From positions 1-48,192 of the forward strand of contig QXZH01000087.1 of NCBI GenBank assembly GCA_009886465.1: a stretch of 48,192 nucleotides of DNA. Reading direction: 5' to 3'. Source of the stretch: Opitutaceae bacterium. Its GTDB lineage: Bacteria > Verrucomicrobiota > Verrucomicrobiia > Opitutales > Coraliomargaritaceae. Position 1 is the first letter of the stretch. Each line of letters begins with the position of its first letter. A program made the translations under genes and the position numbers. Shown here one piece after another: positions 1 to 9,011 of the stretch. Below the pieces are notes generated by a model, which did not search any database, was not told the origin of the DNA, and saw only the letters and a program-made list of their open reading frames with translations.

Positions 1-35
1 GCAAGGCCGTCGCATAGGGCAGTAGCCAGCTCGCA

Positions 36-221
36 TCATGCGTCTCTAATATATTCGGCAAAGAAGTCACCCACATGCCAGGCGGCATGAATATTAGGCA
101 CATCACGACACCCATCATGTAGCGGCGGTTTTGGAGACTCAGTTGCATAAGCGTTCAGCGGTATACGCGGCGACCTGCCAATAGCAAGAAAGGTCATCCC
201 TATTTTAATAATAGTGAACAT
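36..221 (-). CDS. Possible short secreted or remnant protein, unrecognised
   Basis: A 61-codon open frame. The N-terminus (MFTIIKIGMTFLAIG) is weakly hydrophobic, and the rest is polar with two Cys/His-containing stretches. I recognise no family. An AAGG element lies about 8 bases upstream of the ATG, which is weak support for translation. It runs divergently from the Y-family polymerase, with about 50 bp between the two starts. It could be a real small gene, a decayed fragment or chance; the window edge hides its downstream context. Confidence 0.2.
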   Translation of the reverse strand: MFTIIKIGMTFLAIGRSPRIPLNAYATESPKPPLHDGCRDVPNIHAAWHVGDFFAEYIRDA

Positions 222-271
222 AATTATACCTTTTTATTGCGTTCGGTTGACCACTAGTACCCTTTGGTTGA

Positions 272-1558
272 ATGTCCCTCCGCTACTTATTTATAGATTT
301 CGACAGCTTCTACGCCTCAGTCGAGCAGCAGTTCCAACCCGAGCTGCGAGGCCGGCCTGTGGGCATCGTGCCTTCTCTTGGCGTAGAAACCACCTGCTGT
401 ATTGCGGCGAGTTATGAGGCTAAAGCCTACGGCGTTAAAACTGGGACTGGGGTCCGTGAAGCGCGCTACCTCTGCCCCGGGATCGTCTTCGTAGAGGCGG
501 GGCACTCGAACTATGTCCGCGTGCATGAGCGAATAAAGAAACTGGTCCACGAGATCATCTATGTGGATGCAGTGCTTTCGATCGATGAAATGTATGGTCG
601 CTTGCCGCAGCACTGGCAACCGCTGGAGGTGGCGCGCGCTAAAGCAATGGAGGTCAAGACGGCTCTGGCAGCTGGGATCGGTGAGTACATTCGCGCCTCC
701 ATCGGGCTCGCGCCGAACCGCTTTCTTGCCAAGCTAGCGAGTAAGCTGGAAAAGCCAAACGGACTGACCACGATGGACTTCGAAGAAATCCCAGAGAAGC
801 TCTACCACTTCAAGCTGAGCGACATCACAGGGATCGGGCAGCGTATCGAACAGCGGCTGTATACTGCGCGGATCATGGATATGGAAGCGCTTTGCATGGC
901 CAGCCGGCGTAAGCTTCATCGTATCTGGGGTGGGATCGAAGGCGACCGAATGTGGTATGCGCTCCGCGGCGTCGAGGTGCCAGCGGTGGAGACCACTCGT
1001 CGCAGTATCGGGCACTCGCATGTCTTGCCCCCACACTTGCGAACCTTCCACGGCGGGCACGCCACGCTTCACCGCATGCTGCAAAAGGCCTGCCTACGAC
1101 TGCGGGCGATGGATTATTTCACCGGGCATCTCTCGGTCGGGGTCAAATTCGGCTTCGAGCTACGGTGGGGGGCAGAGACACATTGCTTCCCGACGCAGGA
1201 CAGCGTAGTGCTAGGCAAATTACTGAATCAAATTTGGGCGGCGCACCCAGGGGATGCCCCCGAGCCGACGAAGGTCAGTATTACGCTTTCCCGGCTAGAG
1301 CACATCGCTGTGCATACGCCCTCGCTCTTTGCAGAGGACAATCAGCCACGCCGGATGAAACTCCAACACGCCATGGATGCAGTCAATAAGCGCTTCGGCG
1401 GCCGCACGCTCTACTACGCCGACGCGATGGAAGCTCAACGCAGTCGCGACGCGGCCCCGATGCGCATCGCCTTCAATCACATTCCCGAGCTAGAACTGGA
1501 GCGCGACCAAAATCTAGACAAAAAGCCTCCGATCCCTAGAGACCGGAGGCTTTCGTAA
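272..1558 (+). CDS. Y-family DNA polymerase (DinB/UmuC-like translesion polymerase)
   Basis: A translesion polymerase that copies past damaged bases with low fidelity. The first catalytic motif FIDFDSFYASVEQ is at residues 7-19, and the second acidic motif SIDEMYG is near residues 104-110, so the metal-binding aspartates and glutamate are present and the enzyme is probably active. This separates it from catalytically dead ImuB. The palm motif ASIGLAPNRFLAKLASK (about residues 142-158) and the helix-hairpin-helix DITGIGQRI (about 188-196) are typical of DinB/UmuC, followed by a little-finger domain. The length of 428 fits UmuC/DinB. The residue after SIDE is Met rather than the usual Ala/Val. 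No partner gene (umuD, imuA, dnaE2) is visible. I did not recognise a LexA box upstream. The last 12 or so codons lie within a hairpin. Confidence 0.85.
   Translation: MSLRYLFIDFDSFYASVEQQFQPELRGRPVGIVPSLGVETTCCIAASYEAKAYGVKTGTGVREARYLCPGIVFVEAGHSNYVRVHERIKKLVHEIIYVDAVLSIDEMYGRLPQHWQPLEVARAKAMEVKTALAAGIGEYIRASIGLAPNRFLAKLASKLEKPNGLTTMDFEEIPEKLYHFKLSDITGIGQRIEQRLYTARIMDMEALCMASRRKLHRIWGGIEGDRMWYALRGVEVPAVETTRRSIGHSHVLPPHLRTFHGGHATLHRMLQKACLRLRAMDYFTGHLSVGVKFGFELRWGAETHCFPTQDSVVLGKLLNQIWAAHPGDAPEPTKVSITLSRLEHIAVHTPSLFAEDNQPRRMKLQHAMDAVNKRFGGRTLYYADAMEAQRSRDAAPMRIAFNHIPELELERDQNLDKKPPIPRDRRLS
1522..1553 (-). terminator. Rho-independent terminator, best oriented on the minus strand
   Basis: A perfect 10-bp inverted repeat (AAAGCCTCCG / CGGAGGCTTT) surrounds a 12-nt loop. 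On the minus strand the stem runs into TTTTTGTCTAG, a fair U-tract. On the plus strand only TTTCG follows, so termination of the polymerase transcript would be weaker. The hairpin lies inside the 3' end of the polymerase gene, so it encodes the final residues. No recognised minus-strand gene precedes it, which hints at an uncharacterised minus-strand transcript from 1560-1800. Confidence 0.6.
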
Positions 1559-1724
1559 AAGTTGACGCCAGCTACTTCGCGACTGGAAGCTCGGACGGTT
1601 GAATTGCAGCTTTCTGCACGACTCCTTAGGTTTTTTCTTTGCTGGCGGGAGCCATGCCCTCCACGTAGTAACTTGATGCACCCAAGCAAACGTCACCAAG
1701 AGTAATGACTAATTTCGCTATACC

Positions 1725-1758
1725 CGTCACATTTGAGTCGCATTGCTGAAACGCAAGC
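1725..1758 (+). promoter_or_regulatory. Pho-box-like 11-bp direct repeats upstream of the TonB operon
   Basis: GTCACA at 1726-1731 is followed exactly 11 bp later by GTCGCA at 1737-1742, and a weaker third copy (GAAACG) starts at 1748. Heptamer direct repeats at 11-bp spacing are the known form of PhoB/PhoP-type boxes. The site ends about 60 bp before the DUF3450 start, a reasonable activator position. The remaining 1559-1724 stretch has no recognised gene. The family assignment is an inference and binding is unproven. Confidence 0.4.
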
Positions 1759-1814
1759 TTAACAATCAGACACTTTTACTTGAAAAAGCTTTCTGATATC
1801 TGTGGTAGTTAAAT

Positions 1815-2576
1815 ATGAAAATACAACTTTGTTCACTCCTAACAATCGGCTGCTCGCTAATTATTGTTGGCCTAAACGCTCAAAATCAAGTCGCGGAAAC
1901 CCGTGAGGTATTAGACCAGTGGGTGGAAACCCGCCAGATCATCTCGGAGGAAAAAGCCAGTTGGAAGGTCGAGGAGTCCATTCTCGGCGACACAGTGCAG
2001 CTGCTCAGCAGCGAGCTCCATCGGCTCAGTGAAGCGCTCACTGATCTAGAGTCCTCAGCCACTGCAGCCGACGAAGAGCGTAGCACACTTGCCGACGAGA
2101 AGGAGAAGCTAACCGCCGCATCTGCCGTGGTTGAAGCCAACATCGGCGCGCTTGAAAGCCAATTGAAGCGTGCGCTCAAGAAGCTACCGGAGCCCTTGAT
2201 CGAAAAGATCAAGCCACTGATCCGCCGCCTGCCGGAAGACCCGAGCGACACAGACCTTTCATTAGGTGAGCGTGTGCAAAACATCGTCGGCATTCTCAGC
2301 CAAGCCGACAAGTTTAACACCACCATCACGCAGACCAACGAGTCCCGTAAGATCGAGGGTGGCAAGACCGTCGAAGTCCGCACCCTCTACTGGGGCCTCG
2401 CAATGGCCTACTATGTGGATGCTTCCGGCCAATACGCTGGCATCGGCGTTCCTGGCCCTGACGGCTGGGAGTGGCCCCGCGTGGACGCTGCCGGTGCAGA
2501 AATCAAGCAACTCATCGACGTCTACGAAGGCTCCGAAGACATCAGCTTCGTAAACGTCCCCGCATATATTAAATAA
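1815..2576 (+). CDS. DUF3450 family protein, periplasmic part of a TonB energising operon
   Basis: First gene of a six-gene operon. The product has a signal peptide (residues 1-23, ending near LNAQ) and then a long coiled coil of heptad-like Glu/Leu/Ala repeats to about residue 120. A conserved C-terminal part contains TLYWGLAMAYYVD (about residues 192-204) and GPDGWEW, typical of DUF3450. DUF3450 genes usually sit in front of TtpC-like ExbB, ExbB, ExbD, TonB and TPR genes, exactly as here. The biochemical role is not established; a periplasmic accessory of the TonB motor is the usual inference. The start is chosen for the signal peptide; only a weak GGTAG-like ribosome site precedes it. The next gene begins 25 bp downstream. 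Confidence 0.85.
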   Translation: MKIQLCSLLTIGCSLIIVGLNAQNQVAETREVLDQWVETRQIISEEKASWKVEESILGDTVQLLSSELHRLSEALTDLESSATAADEERSTLADEKEKLTAASAVVEANIGALESQLKRALKKLPEPLIEKIKPLIRRLPEDPSDTDLSLGERVQNIVGILSQADKFNTTITQTNESRKIEGGKTVEVRTLYWGLAMAYYVDASGQYAGIGVPGPDGWEWPRVDAAGAEIKQLIDVYEGSEDISFVNVPAYIK

Positions 2577-2601
2577 CTGAGCGCCTAAGCCTTCACTGAT
2601 C

Positions 2602-4008
2602 ATGCAACGCACAATTAAAACCCTACTCGGCACTGCCGCACTGCTCGGACTCGCGACATTCGCCCAAGCACAGACTTTAAACTCGGCAAGCGAACAAGCC
2701 GAACGCGATCTCAAATCCGCACTTACAGAGCTCTCCGAAACACGGGGCACAATAGCCGCGGAGAAGATTCCTCTTATTCGAGAAGTCTCCGCGCTGGAAG
2801 ACGATGTGCGCCAGAAGTCGGATGAGCTCAATCGCCTGCGCCGTCTGCGAGACAACAGCGACCTAGGGCTGAATCGCCTGCGCGAACAAGTTAAAGCAAT
2901 CGACGCACAAAACGAATATGCAGCTGGTCTATTGGACGAATTTGTCCGCTCCTTCGAAACACGTATCGACTACAGCGAGGTGCAACTCTACTCCGAGGCC
3001 GCCGAAGAAGCCCGCCTCGCGATCGATGATCCTAACCTGACTCAAGCAGAACGTTTTAGTAAACAGATCGATGTCATTGGAGTTGCTCTGAACCGACTTG
3101 AGCAACTTGCCGGCGGTTACACTTTTAAGGGCAAAGCTCTAGCCCCGAACGGTGATATCGAAGACGGCACCTACGCCGCCTTCGGCCCAACTGTTTACTT
3201 TGCCTCTGGTGAATCTGACTTAGCCGGTATCACTTTCACCAAGCTCAATGCAGCCGAGGCCGCCATCGCGATTCCCGGCGAGGGCTACTCTGCTGGCATT
3301 CGCGAGTTCATTAGTCAGGGCGAAGGCAGCATCCCCATCGATCCGACCCTCGGAAAGGCTCTTAAGATTGAAGAAAGTAAGGACACCGTCGCTGAGCATA
3401 TCGCTCAAGGTGGCGTCGTAGGATATGTCATTATCGGCCTCGGCCTACTTTGTATGCTACTAGCAGTCTTCAAATTGAATGAGGTTGTTGGCTTCAAGAC
3501 GCCATCCACAGAAGAGGTTCAGAAAGTGCTGCAGCAGATCGAGGCAGGCGATAAGGCCAAGGCTCTCTCCGTCGCGAGCGAGATCAGTGGCGCAGGTGGC
3601 GACATCCTACGCAAGGGCATCGAGAATATCGACGAGAAGCGCGGCACGCTCGAAGAAATTCTTTACGAAAAGATCCTTGCGGTTCGCCCCAAGCTGGAAC
3701 GCTTCCTCCCTTTCATGGCACTCACCGCTGCCGCCGCACCACTCCTTGGACTACTCGGAACCGTCACCGGTATGATTAACACCTTCAAGCTGATCACCGT
3801 CTTTGGCACAGGTGACGCTAGCAACCTTGCCTCGGGCATCTCTCAAGCACTGGTCACCACCGAGCTTGGTCTGATCGTAGCGATCCCGTCGCTCATCATC
3901 CACGGACTCCTCTCGCGTATGGCTCGCCAAAAGCTCGGCGACCTCGAGCAAATCGCGGTTGGCTTTATCAACGGCGTAGTCGGTGCCCGTAATAAGGATG
4001 GCGCTTAA
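2602..4008 (+). CDS. TtpC-like large MotA/TolQ/ExbB proton-channel protein
   Basis: An inner-membrane protein of the TonB motor. It has a cleavable signal (residues 1-24, ending AQAQ) and a periplasmic coiled-coil region of about 240 residues. A first membrane helix lies near 273-293 ([17 protein letters not shown]), followed by a cytoplasmic loop and two helices near 369-391 ([17 protein letters not shown]) and 414-436. The last two carry the ExbB/TolQ channel signature. Ordinary ExbB proteins are about 200-240 residues, so the 270-residue periplasmic extension marks the TtpC type known from Vibrio TonB2 systems, where it is needed for TonB2-dependent uptake. A second, short ExbB is encoded 18 bp downstream, so both subunit types are made together. 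Confidence 0.9.
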   Translation: MQRTIKTLLGTAALLGLATFAQAQTLNSASEQAERDLKSALTELSETRGTIAAEKIPLIREVSALEDDVRQKSDELNRLRRLRDNSDLGLNRLREQVKAIDAQNEYAAGLLDEFVRSFETRIDYSEVQLYSEAAEEARLAIDDPNLTQAERFSKQIDVIGVALNRLEQLAGGYTFKGKALAPNGDIEDGTYAAFGPTVYFASGESDLAGITFTKLNAAEAAIAIPGEGYSAGIREFISQGEGSIPIDPTLGKALKIEESKDTVAEHIAQGGVVGYVIIGLGLLCMLLAVFKLNEVVGFKTPSTEEVQKVLQQIEAGDKAKALSVASEISGAGGDILRKGIENIDEKRGTLEEILYEKILAVRPKLERFLPFMALTAAAAPLLGLLGTVTGMINTFKLITVFGTGDASNLASGISQALVTTELGLIVAIPSLIIHGLLSRMARQKLGDLEQIAVGFINGVVGARNKDGA

Positions 4009-4026
4009 TCCTCGCGAAAGCAGACA

Positions 4027-4611
4027 ATGGTAGAAGAAATCATCAGTATTTTAGATAGCGGCGGATGGGTCATGTATCCACTGGCCCTATTAGCGCTCTT
4101 GATTTATACCAACGGCATTGAGTTAGTCATCTTTCTTAGCAAGGGTAATATTCAGTTGGGTCGTGATACCGAATGGCTTCAATGGGTCTATAGCCCTGGA
4201 AGCGCCAAGGGCCGCGCTGGCGAAATCATCCGCTACACACAGGAAAACGTAAGCGCATCCAAGCATGTCCGCAACCGCTTCGAAGAAGTGCGCCAGTCCA
4301 TCCTGCACAACGTGGAGCGCAGAGTGATCTTTCTCAATACACTGGTAGCAGCCGCACCTCTAATGGGCTTGCTAGGGACTGTCATCGGCATGCTCGCGAC
4401 TTTCTCCGGCATCGCCCGTCAAGGCGGCGGTGATACCGTCGATGTGGTGGCCTCTGGGATCTCCGAGGCGCTCATCACCACCCAGACCGGTCTGGTCATC
4501 GCGCTGCCCGGCATCTTCCTCGTGCTAGTCATCCGCAATCGTATCCACTCGATCGAAGCTGCACTCGCCAGGATCGAATCACTCAGCCTGACAAAGCTTC
4601 AATTCGATTAG
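4027..4611 (+). CDS. exbB: ExbB-type biopolymer transport protein
   Basis: The short, canonical ExbB of the operon at 194 residues. A first helix lies near residues 13-35. The pair of channel helices lies near 103-126 ([19 protein letters not shown]) and 146-171 ([18 protein letters not shown]). It forms the proton channel with ExbD that drives TonB. The GLLGT.IGML and TTxxGL motifs are the family hallmarks and match those of the preceding TtpC-like gene. It follows that gene by 18 bp and precedes exbD by 31 bp, so it is very likely co-transcribed. Confidence 0.93.
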   Translation: MVEEIISILDSGGWVMYPLALLALLIYTNGIELVIFLSKGNIQLGRDTEWLQWVYSPGSAKGRAGEIIRYTQENVSASKHVRNRFEEVRQSILHNVERRVIFLNTLVAAAPLMGLLGTVIGMLATFSGIARQGGGDTVDVVASGISEALITTQTGLVIALPGIFLVLVIRNRIHSIEAALARIESLSLTKLQFD

Positions 4612-4642
4612 TCATCAATCATTACTAATTAGTCATTTTAAC

Positions 4643-5041
<399 letters not shown>

Positions 5042-5063
5042 CTGCTTCCGCATCTCGCCAAAA

Positions 5064-5720
5064 ATGTCCAAGCCGTATAATACGCCAAAATATAGAGGCC
5101 GCACAAAAGTCACCGGCTCTGTCATCGGCATTATTATCAGCGGACTCCTCTTTTTGGCGATCCCGTTGACTCAAATCTTTAACGACTTCGATAAAAACCC
5201 AGAGCAAATCGAGACGATCAACGTCGCGCCGCCGCCCCCACCTCCTCCACCCGAAGATCCGCCCGAGCCACCCCCACCTGAAGAGGAAGAGCCCCCTCCG
5301 GAGCTCAATACACCGCCGCCCCCCATTTCCTTGGAGCAGCTCGATATGGCACTCAACCCTGGCACAGGTGGCTCTATGGCAGGCGACTTTGCATTGCCAA
5401 CTCTTGACCTAGGCAGCAGCGACCTCGGTGGCTTGGAAATCTTCGAGCTGGGTGATGTGGATTCACCTCCGCAACCTCGCACAAAAATCGAGTTCAGTTA
5501 TCCTACCTCCGCGAAGCGTAAGGGTATTACTGGCGTGGTTAAAGTAGAGTATATTGTCAATCAGAACGGTCGAGTCGACAACATTACAATCGTCGAAAGC
5601 CCTGACCGCAGTCTCTCAAAAGCCACTGAAGATGTTCTTCGACGTGCACGCTTCGAACCCGCAAGCAAGGGTGGCACCGCAGTTAAAGTCCGCATGCGCG
5701 CCGCTATCCCGTATAGTTAG
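5064..5720 (+). CDS. tonB: TonB energy-transducing protein
   Basis: The N-terminus has a single membrane anchor (about residues 17-37, GSVIGIIISGLLFLAIPL). A proline/glutamate-rich periplasm-spanning segment (residues 54-90) follows, then a linker. The C-terminal TonB domain (about residues 140-218) begins FSYPTSAKRKGITGVVKVEY and ends near VRMRAAIPY. The YP..A...G..G.V.V.Y pattern is the family signature. It transmits energy from ExbB/ExbD to outer-membrane receptors, most obviously the receptor at 12.1-15.5 kb. The Pro-rich segment is short (about 35 residues), as in TonB2-type proteins. Confidence 0.93.
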   Translation: MSKPYNTPKYRGRTKVTGSVIGIIISGLLFLAIPLTQIFNDFDKNPEQIETINVAPPPPPPPPEDPPEPPPPEEEEPPPELNTPPPPISLEQLDMALNPGTGGSMAGDFALPTLDLGSSDLGGLEIFELGDVDSPPQPRTKIEFSYPTSAKRKGITGVVKVEYIVNQNGRVDNITIVESPDRSLSKATEDVLRRARFEPASKGGTAVKVRMRAAIPYS

Positions 5721-5785
5721 AATAGCTCACAAATTTCCAATTATCCACTTCCATTCCCGCATCACAGATCCCCTATTACTTTAAA

Positions 5786-7141
5786 ATGAACAAGATCACC
5801 GCACTCCTCATCACCGCATGCATCACAGCCAGTTCGCTTGCCTCACAGCCAAGCAATAGCAGTCAACTCTGGAGCGACCCGACATTCCAAAAAGAGTTCC
5901 TTGGTAGCTATGGCTTCTTGGCCGGTGCCGAGCCACCGATCTCCGCCGAGGAAAAAGAAGCACTGCGCAACCTGATCGACCTTATCAAAGCTAGTCCAGA
6001 AGCTGCCATTCAAGCACTCGAACCACAGATCACCAAGGACAGTAGTGCCGCCTTTGACTTCATTCTGGCCAACTTATACTTTCAGGGTGGGGATCTAGCG
6101 AAGGCCGAGCAATACTACGGTAATGCTGTGGTCAAGCACCCTGATTTTCGACGTGCTTATAAGAACCTCGGACTCGTTCAGGTGCAAAAGGGAGACTTCG
6201 ATAAAGCAATTAAGACCATTTCCAAAGCCATGGAACTCGGCGAAGTCGACGGGCGTTCGTATGGACTTCTTGGATACGGCTACTTAACTCAGCAAAAATA
6301 CTACCCAGCCGAAGCCGCTTATCGCCAAGCGATCCTTATGCAGCCGGAAACCAGCGACTGGAAAGTTGGCCTCGCGCGCTGTTTGTTGGAAACAAATCGC
6401 TATGCCGATGCGATCGCACTCTTCGACACACTCCTTCAGGAGGAGCCCAACAACACCGACTACTGGCTACTTCAGGGCAATGCCTACCTAGGCAAAGACG
6501 AATCGATCGCCGCAGCCAAGAACTTAGAAGTTGTCCGGCGCATGGGCTCCGCCGACCTTAGTACACTTACCCTACTCGGCGACATTTACATGAACAACGC
6601 CTTGCCCGACCTCGCTCTCGATGCCTACCAAGCTGCCACCGAGATGGCTAGCGCTGGGGACAGTAAGCCTCTCGTCCGCGCAGCAGAGCTCCTCACCCGC
6701 ACCGGCAGCTTCGATCAGTCCAAACTAATGATCGCCAGTATCCGTGAGAAACTGAGTGATACAATGGACGAAGATACGGATCTGAAACTGCTCACAATTG
6801 AGGCCAAAGTCGCTCGCGCCGAAGGCGACGACGATTCCGCAGTGGAGCTGCTGACCAAGATCGTCGAGCGTGACTCACTCAATGGAGAGGCCATTATCGA
6901 GCTAGCTAACTTCTTTGCCGATCAAGATGACATGGCCAAAGCCATCAACCGCTACGAGCAAGCTGAGAAGATTGAAGCCTTCGAGCGCGAAGCCCTTGTC
7001 GCACACGCTCAAGCACGCGTCCGAAATGGCGAGTATAAAAAAGCATTACCCCTACTACGCCGCGCCCTACAGATTGAGTCAGACACGAATTTAGAAGACT
7101 ACACCGACCGCGTAGAAAGAGCGGCCCGAAGTCAAAGCTAA
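5786..7141 (+). CDS. TPR-repeat periplasmic protein of the TonB operon
   Basis: A signal peptide (residues 1-19, ending SLAS) precedes at least eight tetratricopeptide-like helix pairs. Examples are [20 protein letters not shown] near residues 93-112 and further units of the form [22 protein letters not shown] protein closing the DUF3450-TtpC-ExbB-ExbD-TonB operon is a known arrangement; in Vibrio the equivalent (TtpB/TPR) contributes to TonB2 function. It probably scaffolds partner proteins in the periplasm. The start is 65 bp after tonB, so it probably shares the transcript. No enzymatic motif is visible. Confidence 0.88.
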   Translation: MNKITALLITACITASSLASQPSNSSQLWSDPTFQKEFLGSYGFLAGAEPPISAEEKEALRNLIDLIKASPEAAIQALEPQITKDSSAAFDFILANLYFQGGDLAKAEQYYGNAVVKHPDFRRAYKNLGLVQVQKGDFDKAIKTISKAMELGEVDGRSYGLLGYGYLTQQKYYPAEAAYRQAILMQPETSDWKVGLARCLLETNRYADAIALFDTLLQEEPNNTDYWLLQGNAYLGKDESIAAAKNLEVVRRMGSADLSTLTLLGDIYMNNALPDLALDAYQAATEMASAGDSKPLVRAAELLTRTGSFDQSKLMIASIREKLSDTMDEDTDLKLLTIEAKVARAEGDDDSAVELLTKIVERDSLNGEAIIELANFFADQDDMAKAINRYEQAEKIEAFEREALVAHAQARVRNGEYKKALPLLRRALQIESDTNLEDYTDRVERAARSQS

Positions 7142-7162
7142 CTCTAAAGCTTCATTGTTTCT

Positions 7163-7182
7163 GTTCGATAAGGATATCGAAC
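7163..7182 (+). terminator. Perfect hairpin after the TonB operon, possible weak terminator
   Basis: GTTCGATA and TATCGAAC form an 8-bp perfect stem with an AGGA tetraloop, 22 bp after the TPR stop codon. Only a scattered T-stretch (CTCTTTGG) follows, so it is not a strong intrinsic terminator. It may instead stabilise the 3' end of the operon mRNA. Confidence 0.35.
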
Positions 7183-7272
7183 CCTAGCTCTTTGGTGTGT
7201 ATAAAGCTTGCTGCTTCAAAAGCTCGGCAGAAAGCACACACTCACTCAAATAGTAAAGTAGCTATAAAGGAG

Positions 7273-7323
7273 TGTCACACAATTGCCTCGTATCTGTAAT
7301 ACCGGATTCACGCATCTGTCACT
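7273..7323 (+). promoter_or_regulatory. Pho-box-like heptamers at exact 22-bp spacing
   Basis: TGTCACA (7273), TGTAATA (7295) and TGTCACT (7317) are spaced exactly 22 bp apart, twice the 11-bp Pho-box period. The last two are preceded by ATC (ATCTGTAAT, ATCTGTCAC), as in classic Pho boxes. The block ends about 70 bp before the GTG start of the LolA-like gene, and an AT-rich -10-like stretch (TATATTTTAT) lies between them. The string GTCACACAATTG also occurs in the box upstream of the PiT-like gene. Regulation is an inference. Confidence 0.4.
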
Positions 7324-7395
7324 CGACACCGAATTTTCACCAACGTAACCGATACGTTCATATCTATATTTTATTTTTTAGGTTATGATGATTGT

Positions 7396-8151
7396 GTGAT
7401 AATTATTCGCCAACTAATCGGTCTTTCGCTTTTACTTTCCGCCCTGCACTCCGTGTCAGCGGCCGTAAACGACCCCAGAGTGAATGAAATCCTAAGCAAG
7501 CACCTGGAAGCGATGGGTGGGCTTACCAACTGGAACCAAGTAGAGAGCATACAACTCAACGGAACCGTCGAGCGAGACGGTAAAACTGTCAATGTCGTCA
7601 TCATAAAAAAGCGCCCCAATCAGATCCGGGCTACCGTCACCGTGCCAGTGCCAGGGAAGGAGGGTGAGGCGATACAGCTAATCCGCGCCCATGACGGCAA
7701 GAGCGCCTGGACCGCTAATCGCTTGGCGGGTGCCCCAGAAATGCAAAAGGAAGAGCTCCCCCCCGAAGCCGCCGACCAACTACTGGCCGACGCAGGCGTC
7801 ATGCCGCGTCTAATTAAGTTCTGGCGCGAAGGTGCTAAGCTTGAGCTATTAAATTCAAAAACTATCGATGGCACTCGCTGCTATGTGGTCGAAGCTAGCC
7901 CTGAGGGCACGCTCAACAAATATACGTTCTATATTTCTGATGAAACTTACTTGGTCACGCATTATGAAAATGACCATCCGACGAATGGACGCACCATCAC
8001 TCAACTGAACGATTACAATTCTGATCATGGCATTCTCATACCAATGGTCAATGTGATCGAAAACGAGCAAACCGGTCGTTCTGTGATGACCACAAGCTCG
8101 ATAAAGTTCGGCGTGGGCATTTATGAGGATTATTTTGCCGACAAAAGGTAA
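7396..8151 (+). CDS. LolA-like periplasmic (lipoprotein-sorting-fold) protein
   Basis: The start is GTG, with no in-frame ATG upstream. A signal peptide (residues 1-23, ending SVSAA) is followed by a region with the LolA/LppX/VioE-like antiparallel beta pattern. Near residues 37-60 the segment LEAMGGLTNWNQVESIQLNG leads into short beta strands and repeated KRPNQIRATV-type and DGKSAWTAN-type strands. The same order of motifs occurs in the incomplete gene at 47387-48192, so the two are paralogues. LolA-fold proteins bind lipids or hydrophobic ligands in the periplasm; the substrate here is unknown. It follows the Pho-box-like block and is monocistronic (187 bp to the next gene). Confidence 0.65.
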   Translation: MIIIRQLIGLSLLLSALHSVSAAVNDPRVNEILSKHLEAMGGLTNWNQVESIQLNGTVERDGKTVNVVIIKKRPNQIRATVTVPVPGKEGEAIQLIRAHDGKSAWTANRLAGAPEMQKEELPPEAADQLLADAGVMPRLIKFWREGAKLELLNSKTIDGTRCYVVEASPEGTLNKYTFYISDETYLVTHYENDHPTNGRTITQLNDYNSDHGILIPMVNVIENEQTGRSVMTTSSIKFGVGIYEDYFADKR

Positions 8152-8338
8152 ATCGAGAGGGCAGTCTAGCTTTTCTAACAGTAAGAATTGGCCAATTTCG
8201 ATGCACACTTGGCATCATCTGCGGATAAACAACTCGCACTGCGTTTTATTGTATGCGCTATCCGAACAAATAAGTTGCGCCAGTATAGCCAGAGATCTTG
8301 AATAAAAGTAGCCTTCTATGACTTAACCAACAAACCCA

Positions 8339-9004
8339 ATGAAACCCTGGCTAATATTATATTGCTTACTATACGTGGCGCTTATTGCACCCGCATCGGG
8401 GCGCAGTAACTTAAATCAGAATTATACTCTCAAGGGTATATGCAATATAGATGGCACGTGGATGCTAAGCATAAAAGACAATCCTAACAGACAGCACTTC
8501 TGGCTAAAAGTCGGGCAACGTTTCGGCGACTTACATTTGCATACCTTCAACCCTGATAGCTCTACTGCAACACTGCTTTATCAAGAGGAAGAATTCACTT
8601 TAGCACTTGCTGAGAAGGATAACTCGCCGATCATGGTGATTAGTTCAAGATCACTAACATTCGAACAGATAGAACAGATTAAAAAGAAGGTTGAAAGTCA
8701 CCGGCAGGGACTAAATCAAGTGCTCCTCGCAACGCCTAAATCCGGCCCACGTAGCCTGGAAACACGGAAGAAAATTGAACAAGACCTAGAGAACGCTGTC
8801 GCGAATTATAGACAACGGCTAATGTCTCAGGCGGAGGATAACTTCATTACTAATGAAGTCAGCACGGACGCTAAAATCAATGCAGCCACCGTGGGCACTA
8901 GTAGCAAAGAAGTCAGTATTATTGGAGTGAAGAGACGTAACCGCGTAAATTCAAGAATTTGGTCATCGGATCATATTAAAAAGCATGGCATGCCCGAGGA
9001 GTGA
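8339..9004 (+). CDS. Secreted protein of unknown function, possibly GspC/PilP-like strand domain
   Basis: A signal peptide (residues 1-21, ending APASG) precedes a small beta-rich region (about residues 30-95). Its pattern TLKGICNIDGTWMLSIKD, FWLKVGQRFGDLHL and then EEEFTLAL resembles the homology-region domain of GspC/PilP pilus-system proteins, though no motif is decisive. A charged helical segment (about residues 105-165) and a basic, low-complexity C-terminus follow. I recognise no family with confidence. It is transcribed toward the next gene, with 7 bp between the two stop codons. Confidence 0.6.
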   Translation: MKPWLILYCLLYVALIAPASGRSNLNQNYTLKGICNIDGTWMLSIKDNPNRQHFWLKVGQRFGDLHLHTFNPDSSTATLLYQEEEFTLALAEKDNSPIMVISSRSLTFEQIEQIKKKVESHRQGLNQVLLATPKSGPRSLETRKKIEQDLENAVANYRQRLMSQAEDNFITNEVSTDAKINAATVGTSSKEVSIIGVKRRNRVNSRIWSSDHIKKHGMPEE

Positions 9005-9011
9005 AATTCTT

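Noticed and set aside
1630-1645. Programmed frameshift at AAAAAAC on the minus strand
   Set aside because: The heptamer is out of phase with the open frame, so slippage would not extend it.
2262-2855. Long minus-strand frame opposite the DUF3450/TtpC-like genes
   Set aside because: Arg/Ser-rich shadow of the coding strand with no start context and no family resemblance.
5171-5482. Gly/Ser-rich minus-strand frame
   Set aside because: It is the complement of the proline-rich TonB linker, so composition alone creates it.
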